Below, piece by piece: positions 21,201 through 32,929 of a stretch of DNA of 64,000 nt (positions are counted from its first letter, which is position 1; each line of letters opens with the position of its first letter). Location of the stretch: positions 112,279 through 176,278 of the forward strand of contig QJNS01000165.1 in assembly GCA_004154925.1 (NCBI GenBank), in the 5' to 3' direction. The stretch comes from Monosporascus cannonballus. Lineage: Eukaryota > Ascomycota > Sordariomycetes > Xylariales. Below the pieces are notes generated by a model. It worked only from the letters and a program-made list of their open reading frames with translations. It had not been told where the DNA came from and did no database searches. Position numbers and translations under genes: made by a program.

Positions 21201-23850
21201 GAAAGTCGAATCCATCTTTTCTATAATCGATCTTCTAGGTATTCTCGTAATACGTGGAGCTCTGTTTTATTAAGGTTATAAATAGGGTAGAACTTGGTAA
21301 ATACGCCTTTCTTTAAAACTATTTCGTGGTTTTATTCGTTATATTTTAGTAACTTCGTATCTAGCTTCTTTTTAAAGAGCTGTATATACTTGTAATATTA
21401 TAGTGAAATATTTATCAAATCCTTTAACTTTATGGGCTGCCGTTATAAATCGTTATTTAATTACTTAAATTTTGCTCTAACGGTGGTAATGATGCGTCAT
21501 ATTCTTTTCTAATACCCATTTTCTTTCTTATGTCGTATCCCTATAGATAATAAGGTATCTGTTATGTTTTTATACCTGCATTCGTTGTTATTATCGGTCG
21601 AATATTAAGATCTCTTATTTGTTTTATTTTACTTATCGATAAAGGGTGAACGAAAATTTACCTAGTTAGATCTTTAATTAATTAAGGAGTTGTACTAGCA
21701 TAATTATGGTAATCCTAAGATTATATCGTAATCTTTTATAAAGATAATATCGAAATTAATAGTTTATTTTTTTTCAATAAAGGTTTTAAGGTGATTAGTT
21801 TTATGGTTAACCTATTCACTATCGTAATTAAATATTTAATTTTCGGCATTTTTAACCTCATATAAATATTTTTTTTTCCATAATAATTACAACTAATTGA
21901 TTATTTCTGGCTTAATATAATTCGCAGTTATTGTTTCGCAATCTATTACTACAGTATACCAGTATTTTCTAATCCGTGTTCGTACTATAATGGGTTCGCT
22001 TGTCATTTTTATTATTGCGTATAAAGCCTTTTTAAGGTGCTGTCTATTTCTCTTTTTTCTGTTATCCTACGGCTTTTCTATAGGTGGCTTTCGTTTTTTA
22101 GGTGGCTTTTTAGTGTTTTAATTCGCTCTTTAAGCTGTTGATTCGTTGTTTATAGTTGTTCGATGTATCGTTTTTGTTGTTATAGCTAGGCTTTTAGTTG
22201 CTATTGCTTCATATTGTGTCGTTTTTCTTGTTTTCGTAGCTAGACCATGTTATGCTATATTTGTTCTATTAGGTTTTCGTTTTATTTCTTAGGGGTTAGT
22301 ATATTACCACCTTAATTAATAAACGTCTCGATTTTTTTCTAAATAGCTTTTTTTTAAAGGGGGGTCCGTAGTAAAAGCCAGTTAGAAACAGAGATCCGTA
22401 ATAATTCGCTAATAATATTTTTTTATCGTACGCTAAATTAATTTTTTTGCTCGCTGGTAGTTATATTAATTATAAAAGTAGAAAAGGTTTTCTTACGGGC
22501 ATTACTTTTCTTCTGGCCAACTTTATAAAGCAGCTCATTTATTAATATTGTTTTATAGAGTAATAATTTAGAGATATCGATATTACCATTTATCCACCTT
22601 ATTATTTCCTGTTTGTTTATGGAAGTTGAACCCTTTTCTACATATACGGAGTATTCGCTAATAGATAGACTTTTTCCAGTTATTATGTGCTAAGCATATT
22701 CGTCGGTTATAATAAATAGCATATATCCAATTATATCGTTCCGGGGTTCCTATGTAGATAGATTCGGTTTATCCTATATATTCCTACAACTATCTTCGTA
22801 AGGCTTCTTATTGTTTCCGGGATGCCTGCTAGGCCAACTTTTTAGTTTCCTATATTTCTCGTCGGATTTCCGAATATGGTGGCTTTGGGTTATTTTTGGG
22901 TCGAATTATGTTAATAGTTCGTTTATTATTTTATTTTTCTTTTTTGGATTTGCCGATAAGGACCGGTATTTACTTTTTTTGTCGTTATTTTTTAGGTGCC
23001 TTGTACCACACGGCCTTATGTCCTATTTTGTCGTAATTGTAACATTTAACCTGGCTCTAATCCTTTCTTTAAACAGTGTCTAATTTCATAAGGCCTGGTG
23101 CTATGCTATAGGAAGTTGGTAAAAGGTCACGTTTTTTTCTTTAATTAGATTTATCTCTTTTCCGTTTCGAGGTATATTATCCTTTTTTTTCTATTTATCG
23201 TTCGTATTATCAATTGTCAATTTTAATTACTTTTGTAATGTACTTTTTGAGAGTTATATCTTTATCTATTTGGATAATCTTATTTTTTACGTTATTTTTT
23301 AATTTTTTTTAAAATATGTCGATTAGGGTATCGTTTTTTTATCGCCCTATCTTGTTTTGGTTATAAGATTTTTAAAAATAACTGCATATTTATACGTTAA
23401 TTCTTTCTGGCGTAATTGTAAGATTTGTTAGGCCGTTGCTTTTTTTTTATCCGGGTTACCGAAATTATCGCGAAGTTTGTCCTCGAAATTGGCGTATAAC
23501 GAGAACAGCTTATTCGTCGAGGTTTTTTTGTCGGATTCCTTTTTTTTCAGGTAGTCTCTTATTACGGATTCGAATTAATTAGCCGTATTTCCGGTTAGAT
23601 ATGTTCTAACCGTAAGGATTTGGTTAGCTTGATCCGTAAGAGGTAAAAACCGAAAATAAATTCGTACTTAAGTTAAGAAAATTTACGGATTGTTTTTGCC
23701 ACTATAGGGCTTAAGTTTCTTAGGTTTTATTTTAGTGACTAAAATGGAAGCGGAAGGTATGGCCTTAATATGGCTAATAAGTTGCTATACCTTCCCTTTA
23801 AGTTTTCGAATCCTGGTCTAAAGTTATTAAGTTGGGGTTTCCTAATTATT
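18300..23850 (-). pseudogene. Gypsy B gag-pol, RIP-broken
   Basis: Read on the minus strand from right to left. Gag nucleocapsid: VKCYNYDKIGHKAVWYKAP at about 23050-22995, a CCHC knuckle with two Cys codons changed. Reverse transcriptase: GKLRLVVNYQQLN at about 21155-21115 and EYLDIFIIYYLNDI at about 20870-20830, where the catalytic YLDD is YLND. Integrase core: DFITKFPLSENLA..DSIFVIVNRFTKF at about 19625-19510. No intact frame exists. The plus-strand frame at 22811-23083 is a shadow. Confidence 0.85.
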
Positions 23851-23920
23851 AATTAATATTTTAATAATTTTAAATATTACTTAGAATTCTAACGGTACCA
23901 TTAAATAAGAGCTTGTAATA

Positions 23921-24286
23921 TGTGACGGCTAGGAGTTTAATTAATTATTAAACTTAAAGTCGACGGATTTATGTTGGTAAAAGTATCGTAGAAATTTAAG
24001 TAATAAAGTAAATTAGTTACGTCTCGTAATACCAAGGGTGTTTTGGGTAACGAAATTATATTACAAACTAGTATTATTTAAATTATGGAATAACGAGCGT
24101 ATATATTTTTTCGCGATTTTGCTCTATCGCGCCTAATTTTAAAGGCTTTACGTAAAATTCTATCAAACCTAGCTTTAAAGGTTTTACGCAAGATCCTGTC
24201 GAGCCTTTACGTGACCTAACCTACTTAGGTCGTCCGAATCCCTATCGGGACCGTTTTTCCAGGCCGCAGTTTGCTGGGTCATAACA
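23921..24286 (-). repeat. 5' LTR of Gypsy B (366 bp)
   Basis: It begins TGTGACGGCTAGGAG and ends GGGTCATAACA, followed by the GTTAG duplication. It is one internal repeat unit shorter than the other LTR. Confidence 0.9.
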
Positions 24287-24291
24287 GTTAG

Positions 24292-25132
24292 CCGCTTTAC
24301 TATTACCCTTTCTAGCCTTTTGCCGAGGTAGGAAAGTAAGGCTATAAACTGTTAAGATCTTAGCGACTCCTTATTTCTTTTCCCTATCTTAAATATCATC
24401 GATATCTTAATATTTCGCCAGGCGGCCGGGAAGTATATAAATCGTAACGTATTTTTAATAACGTCCTTAACGTATCACTTAACTAACTTTCAGCTAGCTT
24501 TTAAAAGCTTAACCGTAACGCCGTTTATCCCGGGTAAAGTACTTAATACCTTTATAATATAAACTTCGGCTTCCTTAAGTGCTACCGTAATATCCTAAAG
24601 TAATTAACCGTTCCGTTAGTTTATATCTTCTAAAAGGTCGTAATTTAGGTCGTCGTTTGCTGAAAATCGTTTCAGGATTTCCGTATATAAAGCCTTAACC
24701 TTATTAAACGTATTTTTTATTACCTTATTTCCTACTCGTAACGGTAAAAACTTTAGCCGGGATTTAAGCTTATACTAGCTAATAATTTTATACAGTTTGT
24801 TATCTATAAAGGTCGTCCTGGTAACTTTTCGTCAATAATTCCTTTTGGTCTTACGGATTACCGATAAGAATTGCCAATGTTCGTTCGTATAGCTCCGGTC
24901 TGAGCTACTCTGGTCCGTAAGTTATCTATGTTTTTCCAAGTCCCTATAGGTACTGTAAGCGTTTTGGCAATTTTGCGTCCATCATGGCGCCCGGCGTCCT
25001 CGGTTTATTACCGGCTTGCCTATTGCTTTTATCGCTAATTGGAAAACCGAAGTGACAGCTTTTACCCGGGAATCCAGCTTTTCCGGCGAGGCTACTGTTG
25101 GATATCAGGGGTCCTAAGATAGAGGACGTCAC
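24292..25132 (-). pseudogene. LINE copy 1, N-terminal half of reverse transcriptase and upstream region
   Basis: The minus strand reads LSTLPGINGVTVKLLKAS then FPAAWRNIKISMIFKIGKR and FIALLSYLGKRLERVIVKRL, the finger region of Tad1-like RT (PGpDgI, GyfPkaWK, YRPIaLLsclGKvlERl). About 24870-25132 is less RIP-mutated and holds a 62-aa open frame (24944-25132) I cannot assign. It may be the upstream LINE region or flanking DNA. The right boundary is uncertain. Confidence 0.75.
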
Positions 25133-25397
25133 GGAGATTACCTGTGGCTCAGAGTGGGGATTACACCAGCCACATCTATTAGTATGAGCCTTAACCGACG
25201 CGGTCAGAAGGACTTGAAGATGAATACAACAACCAATGCGATCAATCTAAGGTTACGCAGTGTGCAACAGCTACCGGGCCCGTCTCTAACAGGAAGGCTG
25301 CGCCCGTTGCAATTAAGTCCGCAAACCTGTCTAGGTTTAGTTCCGACACCCGTAGTCGGTACTGCTCCCACTCCTTCTTGCCTTTGCCCGGAATAAT
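25133..25397. other. unassigned low-RIP segment
   Basis: Balanced base composition. The minus strand reads through about 50 codons including RVSELNLDRFADLIATGAA before a stop, and the plus strand has an 80-codon frame. I do not recognise either. It could be the 5' region of LINE copy 1 or old flanking DNA. Confidence 0.35.
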
Positions 25398-25406
25398 TGC
25401 TACTGC

Positions 25407-26620
25407 AATTTTTTTTTTATTTTTTTTGTAATATTTAACGCCGGGGGGGTTAAGCCGTATAGCGGCTGTCCCAGAGCCTCTTTTAAAGCATATAAGGCGT
25501 GCTAAACTAGGTAAAACTATCTCTAACTAACTTATTTACAAATATAAACCTATTTAGTAGTTCTTGTCCGTAAACGCGTCGCCGTTTCTAGCGCATCAAG
25601 CTGTATCCTTTCTCCTCCGTACGAACGCAGTGCCCAGCGTTTTCCCCCTTCTCTTAGCGGGAATTTTCGAAAGCCAAAGCCCAAATTATAATTATAATAA
25701 CTGGGTACGTCAGTTGGCTGTCTACTATATATCACGCGCCTAGGCGCATTAGTAAGTATAAAATCATCCCTTCTCTCCGCCCCTTTTAACTCCTTTAAAA
25801 ACGCCCAAAAATACCCGCCAAATCCCCTGTATTTAAATTAAAGAAAATTGCCAGGGCCCTAAATAACCTCTGCCGATATAGGGTAATCGCTCCATCTGGA
25901 ACGATATCCGGTAACGGCTCTAATATAGCCCGTTTCGGTCCTTTTGCATATAAATGTCCCCGTAAAATCCCGCAACCCCGATATAATCTCCAAAAGCGAT
26001 TAAGTTATTCATAAGCTTTTTTAAATAACGAACCCTATTTCTAGGTCCTTATAAGCACGTTTTCGGCTTTAATAACCAATTTTCGAAAAAGACGTCTACT
26101 TTTTTGTAATAAACCAGGTATTCGGATATTTTAAGCTTATTATAAATGCAATATAACTCGGCGTCGTCATGCTTAAACTTTTAATAATACTAGGCAAAAT
26201 TTTTATATCTCGTACGGAACGCCAAATAATAATAAAAAACCGGTTTCGTTAAATATTTTAACTTTTCGGGATAACGTAAATAATATTTTAATTTTTAAAT
26301 TTTATAACGTTATAAAAATTTAATAAAAATTATTTATTATTACGTTTTTCGTTATGCTTTATTTTATAACCTTACTTTAAATTTGATTCCGTAAATTATA
26401 ATTATATAATCGTTATTAACGTTTTTTAATTTTAAGCCCGCCTTTGTTAATTTATCCGTTAGTTCGTTTCCTTTTACGCCGCAATATCCTGGACTCCAGC
26501 GTACCTCGACGTTGTACGTATCCGCCGTTGCGTGGAATTTTAAATATGCCTACTAGGAAGATATAATAGCATTCGCCCTAATCCCCCAGATCGCTCTCGT
26601 ATTGTCCAGGCAGACCCATA
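25407..26620 (-). mobile_element. LINE copy 2, 5'-truncated, with poly(A) tail
   Basis: The plus strand begins with a T-rich run (25409-25429), i.e. an A-tail on the minus strand. A 3' UTR follows to about 26030. From 26028 to 26620 the sequence is homologous to 6741-7320, including the RNase H block WSPGYCGVKGNELTDK. The copy stops abruptly at 26620 (5' truncation). TGCTACTGC flanks both sides (25398-25406 and 26621-26629): a 9-bp duplication as made by target-primed reverse transcription. RIP damage here differs in position from copy 1. Confidence 0.85.
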
Positions 26621-26629
26621 TGCTACTGC

Positions 26630-27346
26630 CAACATAAACCATACGATTAGGTTTAATAGTTGGTTAACTAACCTATCCGTCACACCATGCTTCAAGATCG
26701 GTATTATCTGTTGGTATTGGCTCGTTCCTTGGCGTAGGCCGCTGGCGGCAAGGCCAAGGCGTCAGCAAGCCCCGTTTTGGGAGGGAGGAGGGTGCGGAAA
26801 GGGAGGGAGTGAGCAAAGTAGACACGGCACCGGCCAGAGCAGGACGAGCAGATGTTCCGGGCCCTCGACGGTTCCGTTTTCTCTAAAACGGTTGTCCGGC
26901 CCCGAGGCCAAAACGGAGGGTGGGCGCTAAAACACCAAGGGCGGTCGGGGCTGGCAGAACCGGGAGAGAAAGGTGGGCCGGTGCACGGCCAGGATGAGTC
27001 AGCAGACACCGTCGTGCCACATGTTCGATATTGCAACTCCATTTTGATATTGCTTGTAGGAACTGGAAATTACCAAATTCGATGTCTTCCACTGTGCAGA
27101 AATTCTCGACGATCGTCATGCTGAGCTCCCTACCGTCGTCAAGGCGTAAGGTCTGAAGTTTTTGCTTCTGCCCTCTGAATCTGGAGGTAGCGTTTCTAAA
27201 CACTTAGTTACTCGCGTAAGAGACTCATATAGAATTTGCTGTATTTCGTCTTTGGGTTTGAACGAATGGTAGGGTTAGACTCCCTCTTGAGTCTCGTGCT
27301 CTCTTCGTTAACTTACCTCTCTCGTCAGACTGCAATCAACCACTTC
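26630..27346. other. low-RIP spacer, gene content unclear
   Basis: This is a GC-balanced stretch between LINE copy 2 and the hAT left end. Overlapping frames on both strands (26704-27042 minus, 26852-27124 plus, 26883-27203 minus) are proline- or arginine-rich and I do not recognise any. The last 8 bases (ACCACTTC, 27339-27346) are the hAT target duplication. Confidence 0.4.
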
Positions 27347-27540
27347 CAGAGTTGAAAGCAACGCAATCCACTCCACCTACCACCCGAGTGGAATGGATTG
27401 CAGCATATCCACCGCCACATAATTTCAGTGGATGGATATAGGGATTTTCCCAAATGAATGGCCACGCAGTGGATATAATGGACGTCAGGGCGTACCACGG
27501 GCTTGGCTGTTGGTGTTAAGGTTATATTAACTAGCTACCC

Positions 27541-28524
27541 CTAAAGTAACACGGCTTCTTCTTCATCATCCTCTAGGTCCCAACCTTCTTCGTCGGTAAC
27601 CTCGTTAAGCCACCTTGTTACCCATTCCTGGATAGCTTCGTCGCTCATATATTAAAGTTCTAACAAATAGCGTACCTCCTCCGGTAATATAAATATGGAA
27701 TCAAAAGATTCTAACAGCCCTACCCTATGCCACGAACGTAACACCTAGCAAACCTCGATCATCATAGCATCTAGACGACTACGTAAAGCCGAAACCATTC
27801 GACCTGTTACTAAAAATAAACACTCACACTCTGCTAACATAAGCTGTATCGTAAAAAAGTCGAACGCTATTTACGAAAAGCGTAAATATCGGGCTTCTTT
27901 ACGGCACCAATAATCTAGAGAATTTTATACCTTACGATTCCCAAATTCGAAATCCTCGCACCATACCGCGTATTCGTCAAAACTATTCTCAAACGGCTAT
28001 ATTACGTTATTAATTAAGTCTAAAGCAAAAGCCGTAATCCCATATCGTAACAATTCGAAATATTATTAAAAAGTATTATAAAAACGCTTTATACGTTTAT
28101 ACGGTAACCTAATTATTAATTGCCGCGCCACATTTATATTGCAATAATCCGTATCCCATATATCGCTAACTTATTATTTTACGCGTTAAATTTATTCGGA
28201 ATAATTATTCCAGCTTTTCATAAACTATAATCACCTATATATAAAATACAAAGCAAAAGCCGTAACGTACATAAACGTTTTTTCTACTTTATTATAATAT
28301 TCGTCGAACTTTTTCCAAGTTAAGTTAATATTTATACGTAAATATTATCTATCAAAAAACTCGCTTTCGCAATTCTTATATTCTTTAATGCGCTTTAAAA
28401 AAAACTTAAATGTTAAAATTACATCCTATATATTACCGTACGAACTAATCTACCTATTTTTACGTTTACGCTAAATCTCGTCTCTTTTAAAAGTTTTAAT
28501 ATAATCTTCGTAATATTTTAAAAT
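27541..28524 (-). pseudogene. hAT transposase, C-terminal part (dimerisation domain)
   Basis: The minus-strand frame ends at 27541-27543 after an acidic tail (EGWDLEDDEEEAVLL). Before it the hATC dimerisation signature is plain: a YWCRKEARY block, DFFTIQLMLAECECLFLVTG, GRMVSALRSRLDAMMIEV and LRSWHRVGLLES. Stops in this part arise from single C->T/G->A changes. The right end of the piece abuts the left LTR of Gypsy C through its 5-bp duplication. Confidence 0.88.
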
Positions 28525-28529
28525 ATCTG

Positions 28530-28932
28530 TATAACGGCTAAGTAAGTTAATTAACTATTAAACCTAAACGTATAAGTTTATATTAATAGTTATATTCTAA
28601 AAATTTAAATAAATAATAAAAGCGTTTAGTTACGTTTAATAATAACAGATAATAAAAAATAATTTAAATAACTAAATTATATTATAAGCTAAAGTTATTT
28701 AAATTATAAAAAATAATAAATGTATATATATTTTTTTTAGTTCGATATATTCGATCGGCTCGAACTTTCGAACGTATCGAGCCCGTCGAGCCGCCAATTT
28801 CCAGCTCGAACGGTTCAAAATATTAAGTTTATCAAGCCCGTCGAGCAGGTTACGTAATCCAGAACTTACCTGGTTTTTCCTTTTTAGGTTTCCGACCGTA
28901 TCGGAATTCGCCAAATTTATCGGTTCATAATA
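28530..28932 (-). repeat. 3' LTR of Gypsy C (403 bp)
   Basis: It ends CGGTTCATAATA and is followed by a purine tract on the minus strand (AAAAAGGGAAAATCG), as for Gypsy B. It contains the TCGAGCCCGTCGAG motif also seen at 6610 and 46240. Confidence 0.88.
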
Positions 28933-28978
28933 CGATTTTCCCTTTTTAAAATCTTTATCCTAAAAATTAATTATTTAT

Positions 28979-29269
28979 TGAAGTGGAGCAGGGTGTTATA
29001 CCTATAATCGGTTTCGACTGATTAGAAAGTCTGGGTTTCGTATGTATATTAAAGAATTCTTTTTCGTTTCGGGTTTAACCTTCTAGATATTATCCTTGAC
29101 TATTTATGATTATTATTATTTATTATGTTTTCGTACTATTCCGGTTATCGAGGTTTAATACTAACAATATAATCGGCTTGAGTTTTTTATTTCGATATTT
29201 CTTTTCCGTATCGTGACCTAGTTTGTTTACCCGTATTGATTAAGACCAAATCTTCCCGACCCTAATTTA
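28979..29269 (+). repeat. 5' LTR of Gypsy D (291 bp)
   Basis: Same length as the right LTR. The differences are almost all C/T or G/A, with more T in this copy. Confidence 0.85.
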
Positions 29270-29289
29270 TTTGGCTGTTAAGGAGAGGA

Positions 29290-32200
29290 AATTAGCTTTA
29301 GTTAATTACCGAGGTAACTTTCGATTTTCCGATTAATAATTGGAAGAAATAAGGTTTTAATCAGAAATGCGGAAGATTATGGCTACGGTTATGGAAATGC
29401 AAGAACGTATGTTGCGTTTTACGAGATGGTAATGGTACGAATAGCCGGTAACGACGAAACGATTTTAGAACATTATTGATTAAAGGAGATATTTTAGAAT
29501 TAAGCGTTTACGGAACTTTATCCGGAGCCAGATTTTTAGCAGACCGATTTCGGAGAATTATATATCTGAAAATGTACAGGTTTGAGAATATGGATTGATT
29601 ATCCATGTTTTAGACCGACGGCATAACTTAAGATATAATGCATTTTTTAAAAAATCTTATTTAATAAGATAAAATTCGGATATTTGGAAATGGGACGATA
29701 AGTATAAAATTAATTAAGATTAAGAATTAACTAATTATGATTAATTAGGATTAATTATTAAAAATTAATTTATTAGGATTAAGAAATTAAAATACGTTAT
29801 TAATAATGTATTTATATAGATTTTGGATTAATTAACGTTAGAGTAATGCCGATATGGTTAATGATATGGAGTGGATTGTTAACGTAGGTAAAAGAAAGAA
29901 TAAGGTTATGGAGCTTGTGGTTTTGTTTACGAAAAGAAAAATTCGAAAAAAGATTAATATTTTCTTATATAATTGGAAAGATGGAACTGATTTATTAAAT
30001 AATATATTTTGGAATATTTTCGCCTTGATAAGCCAGTATTCTGTATGGGCCTTACTTGGAGATATCTTTTGGGATTCGCTGGTATTAATTAGCAGGATTA
30101 TCTTGGCGGTAAAATTGGTAGCGGAGGTATTGATCGTGAAATTGGAGACGATTAAGTCTGGTATTTATTATTAGTAATATGCCGATCAGAAAAAACAGAT
30201 TTGCGTAGGTAGAAAAAAAAAAGGCGATATTATTACGATTGCGAAAAATTTAAAAGATATAAATGAAAATATTAAGCGCTTTAAATCCCTTCATATTTAC
30301 GTATTCGAATAACGACTTTAAGCTAGCAAGTTATGTTAATTATAAGCCATTTTATTTTGATTAACAGATTTCGTTAGGGTTTAGCCGATTTACTGGAAGT
30401 CCGTCAAAATTATCAAAAATCGTAGCATAATAAGGGTTATTGCTTATTCCGGAGTTCCTTGCTATTCAAAGGGATTAAAATTTAATATTAAACATTATTA
30501 ACCGTTACCGATTATCTGAATTGGAATATAAAAGCGAGGTTAATAATAAGTTACCTTTAAGTAATTTTATTAATTCCCTAAAACTTATTATAAACGTAAC
30601 CGAAAAACGAATACCGGAAATACCAGAGATTATTATCAAAATACCTAAAGGATAATAAGTTTGATTTATTTAAATTTTTTTGTAAATTTTTCCTAGATTT
30701 ATAATATTTATTCCTAAAATTACATTTTTAAAATTCCTTAATTAATGTAAATACGGATTTCCGATAAATATTATGGACAAACTTGCTTTTTTTATAGTAT
30801 TACCTGATATATTTACTTTTCCAGATCTCCGTTTTTCTGGTATTACGGTTACCGATTAGCTTGAAAGAATTAATAGGTTGTACCGGAAATATAAGTTTAC
30901 GGAAGCGGAAATAATTAATAAATTGTTTTATTAAATAAATAGTTTTTTTATGAAAAATCGAATTAAAGTTATTTTTAAAAGTATTATTATTTGGAATAAG
31001 GCGGTTAAAAATATTTTAAAAATTTTTAAATTATAAAACCTAAAATAAGTACGGATTATTAAAAATTAATTAAAGATATTAACAAAATAAGCTTAACGTA
31101 ATATATTTAATTAAGTTTATAAGTATTATTTAAAATATATTATTAAGGTTTGCGATATCGTTAAAAAGGTTAAATTTAAAGGTAAAATTGCGAATAAAAA
31201 CGAATATACCGAAAGCTTATTAGAAAAACTTTTAATTAATTATTTCGAAGGAATTTTTAATAATTTATTTATAAAGTTTAAGAACTTATATATAACGTTT
31301 TATAATACTATAATAATATTAATCAGAGATTGAGTTTTTAATAAAGCTGGATTAATTAAATATAAGGGACGAAAATGATTATTAAATGCGATTTGTTTCG
31401 ACTTTGGCCAAATAAATAAAGTACGATAATAAGGCCTTAAGCCTCTTTAATAAAGCAGTTCTGGACTTGAATTTATTTTAACGGCAAAACGTAATTAGGT
31501 ATTAAAAATTACTAAGATTTTGCAAAAATTAAAGATTGCTTAAGTACGACAAATTCAAAACTTTAATACTTTTAAAAAGGAAATAAAAAATCATAAAATA
31601 GTTCGGTTATCGTAATATTACGTATTTCCAGATTAGGAACCGCCCTGGGTATAGCATAATAGTACTAATTTATCGATTAATGTAATAAGTTTTTAATTAA
31701 ACGATTTTAGTAAAATGGGATTTTATCATAAATAAAATAATTACCGAAGTAATTATTAAGGTTGCGGAAAACGATTTAGCAATTTTAAAAGGGGATTTTG
31801 TTAATTTTACGGTAAGCAAGGATACGTAATATATACGTATAAATTATTTTCGAATATAAAAAAAACCGATTTAATTTTGTTCGATAATAATTAATATATG
31901 ATTTTTTTTTGGGTTTAAAGTTAATCGATTTAATTTAGGTATAATGTAATTCCCGATAATACTCCAAAATTAGGCGATTAATAAAAGGGTTTTTATTTGG
32001 AAAAAGATTTTAAAATAGATATATAATTTACCTAGTTTTTTTTTAATTATTTTAGGAATAAGATGAAGTATTATGATTACCGATAGAAAATTTTTGAAAA
32101 ACCCGGAAAACTCAGATTTAATGTCGATTAGGATTTTGCTCGTTTTAGTATTCCGGACGTATTTTATTTTATGATAATTTTGAAACTTAACCGACCGGAA

Positions 32201-32900
32201 CTTATTATTAATTAAAATCGTATTACTGAGATTAATATATCCTGTTTTATTGTAAAGGACGGTAAGCTATTTTATAAAAAGGTATTTTTGGTTAATTAGT
32301 TTTGGAGCAACCCTGTTAAAAGCAAAGGTATTTGGCATTTTGAAAAAATCCGCGTATTAAAAATCGATATAAATAATTAGCCCCCGGTATTTACCAGTAT
32401 TATGTTAATTAAGCAACTTAATAAGAAAAAGGAAAATACCGGCGAATCGATAAAAAAAAACAAAGTCGATAATAATAAATTTATATAAGACGGACCTTTA
32501 TTTTTAAATACCGAAATAAAAATATAAATGGATTATATTTTTAATTACGATAAATTAATTAATAAATAATTGGTAAAATATTAGGAGGTTAAGATTTACG
32601 AAAACGTAAAAAAAAAAATTTGAAATTATTTGGTCGGAATTAATTAAGATTTACCCGGATTTTAATAAGGTTTTTAAGAATTTTATGGCCATAAGGACTT
32701 TAAAAGTATTAAATCGCAGGAATAAAGAGATAATTAAGATAACCGAGGTAAAAGTCCGCGGTTTTATACTTATTAAATTACGATAAGTTTTTAAAATCCT
32801 AATTATAAATATTAGATATAAGTTTGAAAGGCAAAAAGAAGCTAGTATTTTGTTTATATAACAGTATAATCCGACTAAATATATTATTCCGTTATTTAAA
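29290..32900 (+). pseudogene. Gypsy D gag region (broken)
   Basis: AT-rich with RIP-type stops. A readable start-like segment near 29365 gives MRKIMATVMEMQERM. The open frame at 29854-30174 is a fragment without recognisable domain. I could not find a zinc knuckle with confidence. Confidence 0.5.
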
Positions 32901-32929
32901 TTTGTTATTAGGGTTAATTTTAATAAAGA

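Larger units (their letters stand above)
17566..24286 (-). mobile_element. Gypsy B: RIP-decayed LTR retrotransposon, 6.7 kb
   Basis: It has LTRs at 17566-17967 and 23921-24286, and an exact 5-bp duplication GTTAG (17561-17565 and 24287-24291). The A-rich tract read on the minus strand next to the left LTR is the polypurine tract, so transcription runs right to left. It inserted into the RT gene of LINE copy 1. Removing it with one copy of GTTAG rejoins the LINE reading. Confidence 0.92.

Noticed and set aside
26704..27203. Three overlapping frames (112, 90, 106 codons)
   Set aside because: Mutually overlapping on both strands with Pro/Arg bias. None resembles a known family. A real gene cannot be excluded but is not supported.
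28980..28993. Purine tract GAAGTGGAGCAGGG read as a polypurine tract before a shorter LTR
   Set aside because: The same block, RIP-altered, precedes the matching point in the other LTR, so it belongs to the LTR (291 bp), and the TTAT duplication then fits.
29854..30174. 106-codon frame as a separate gene
   Set aside because: It lies within the gag region of Gypsy D and is a RIP-altered remnant.
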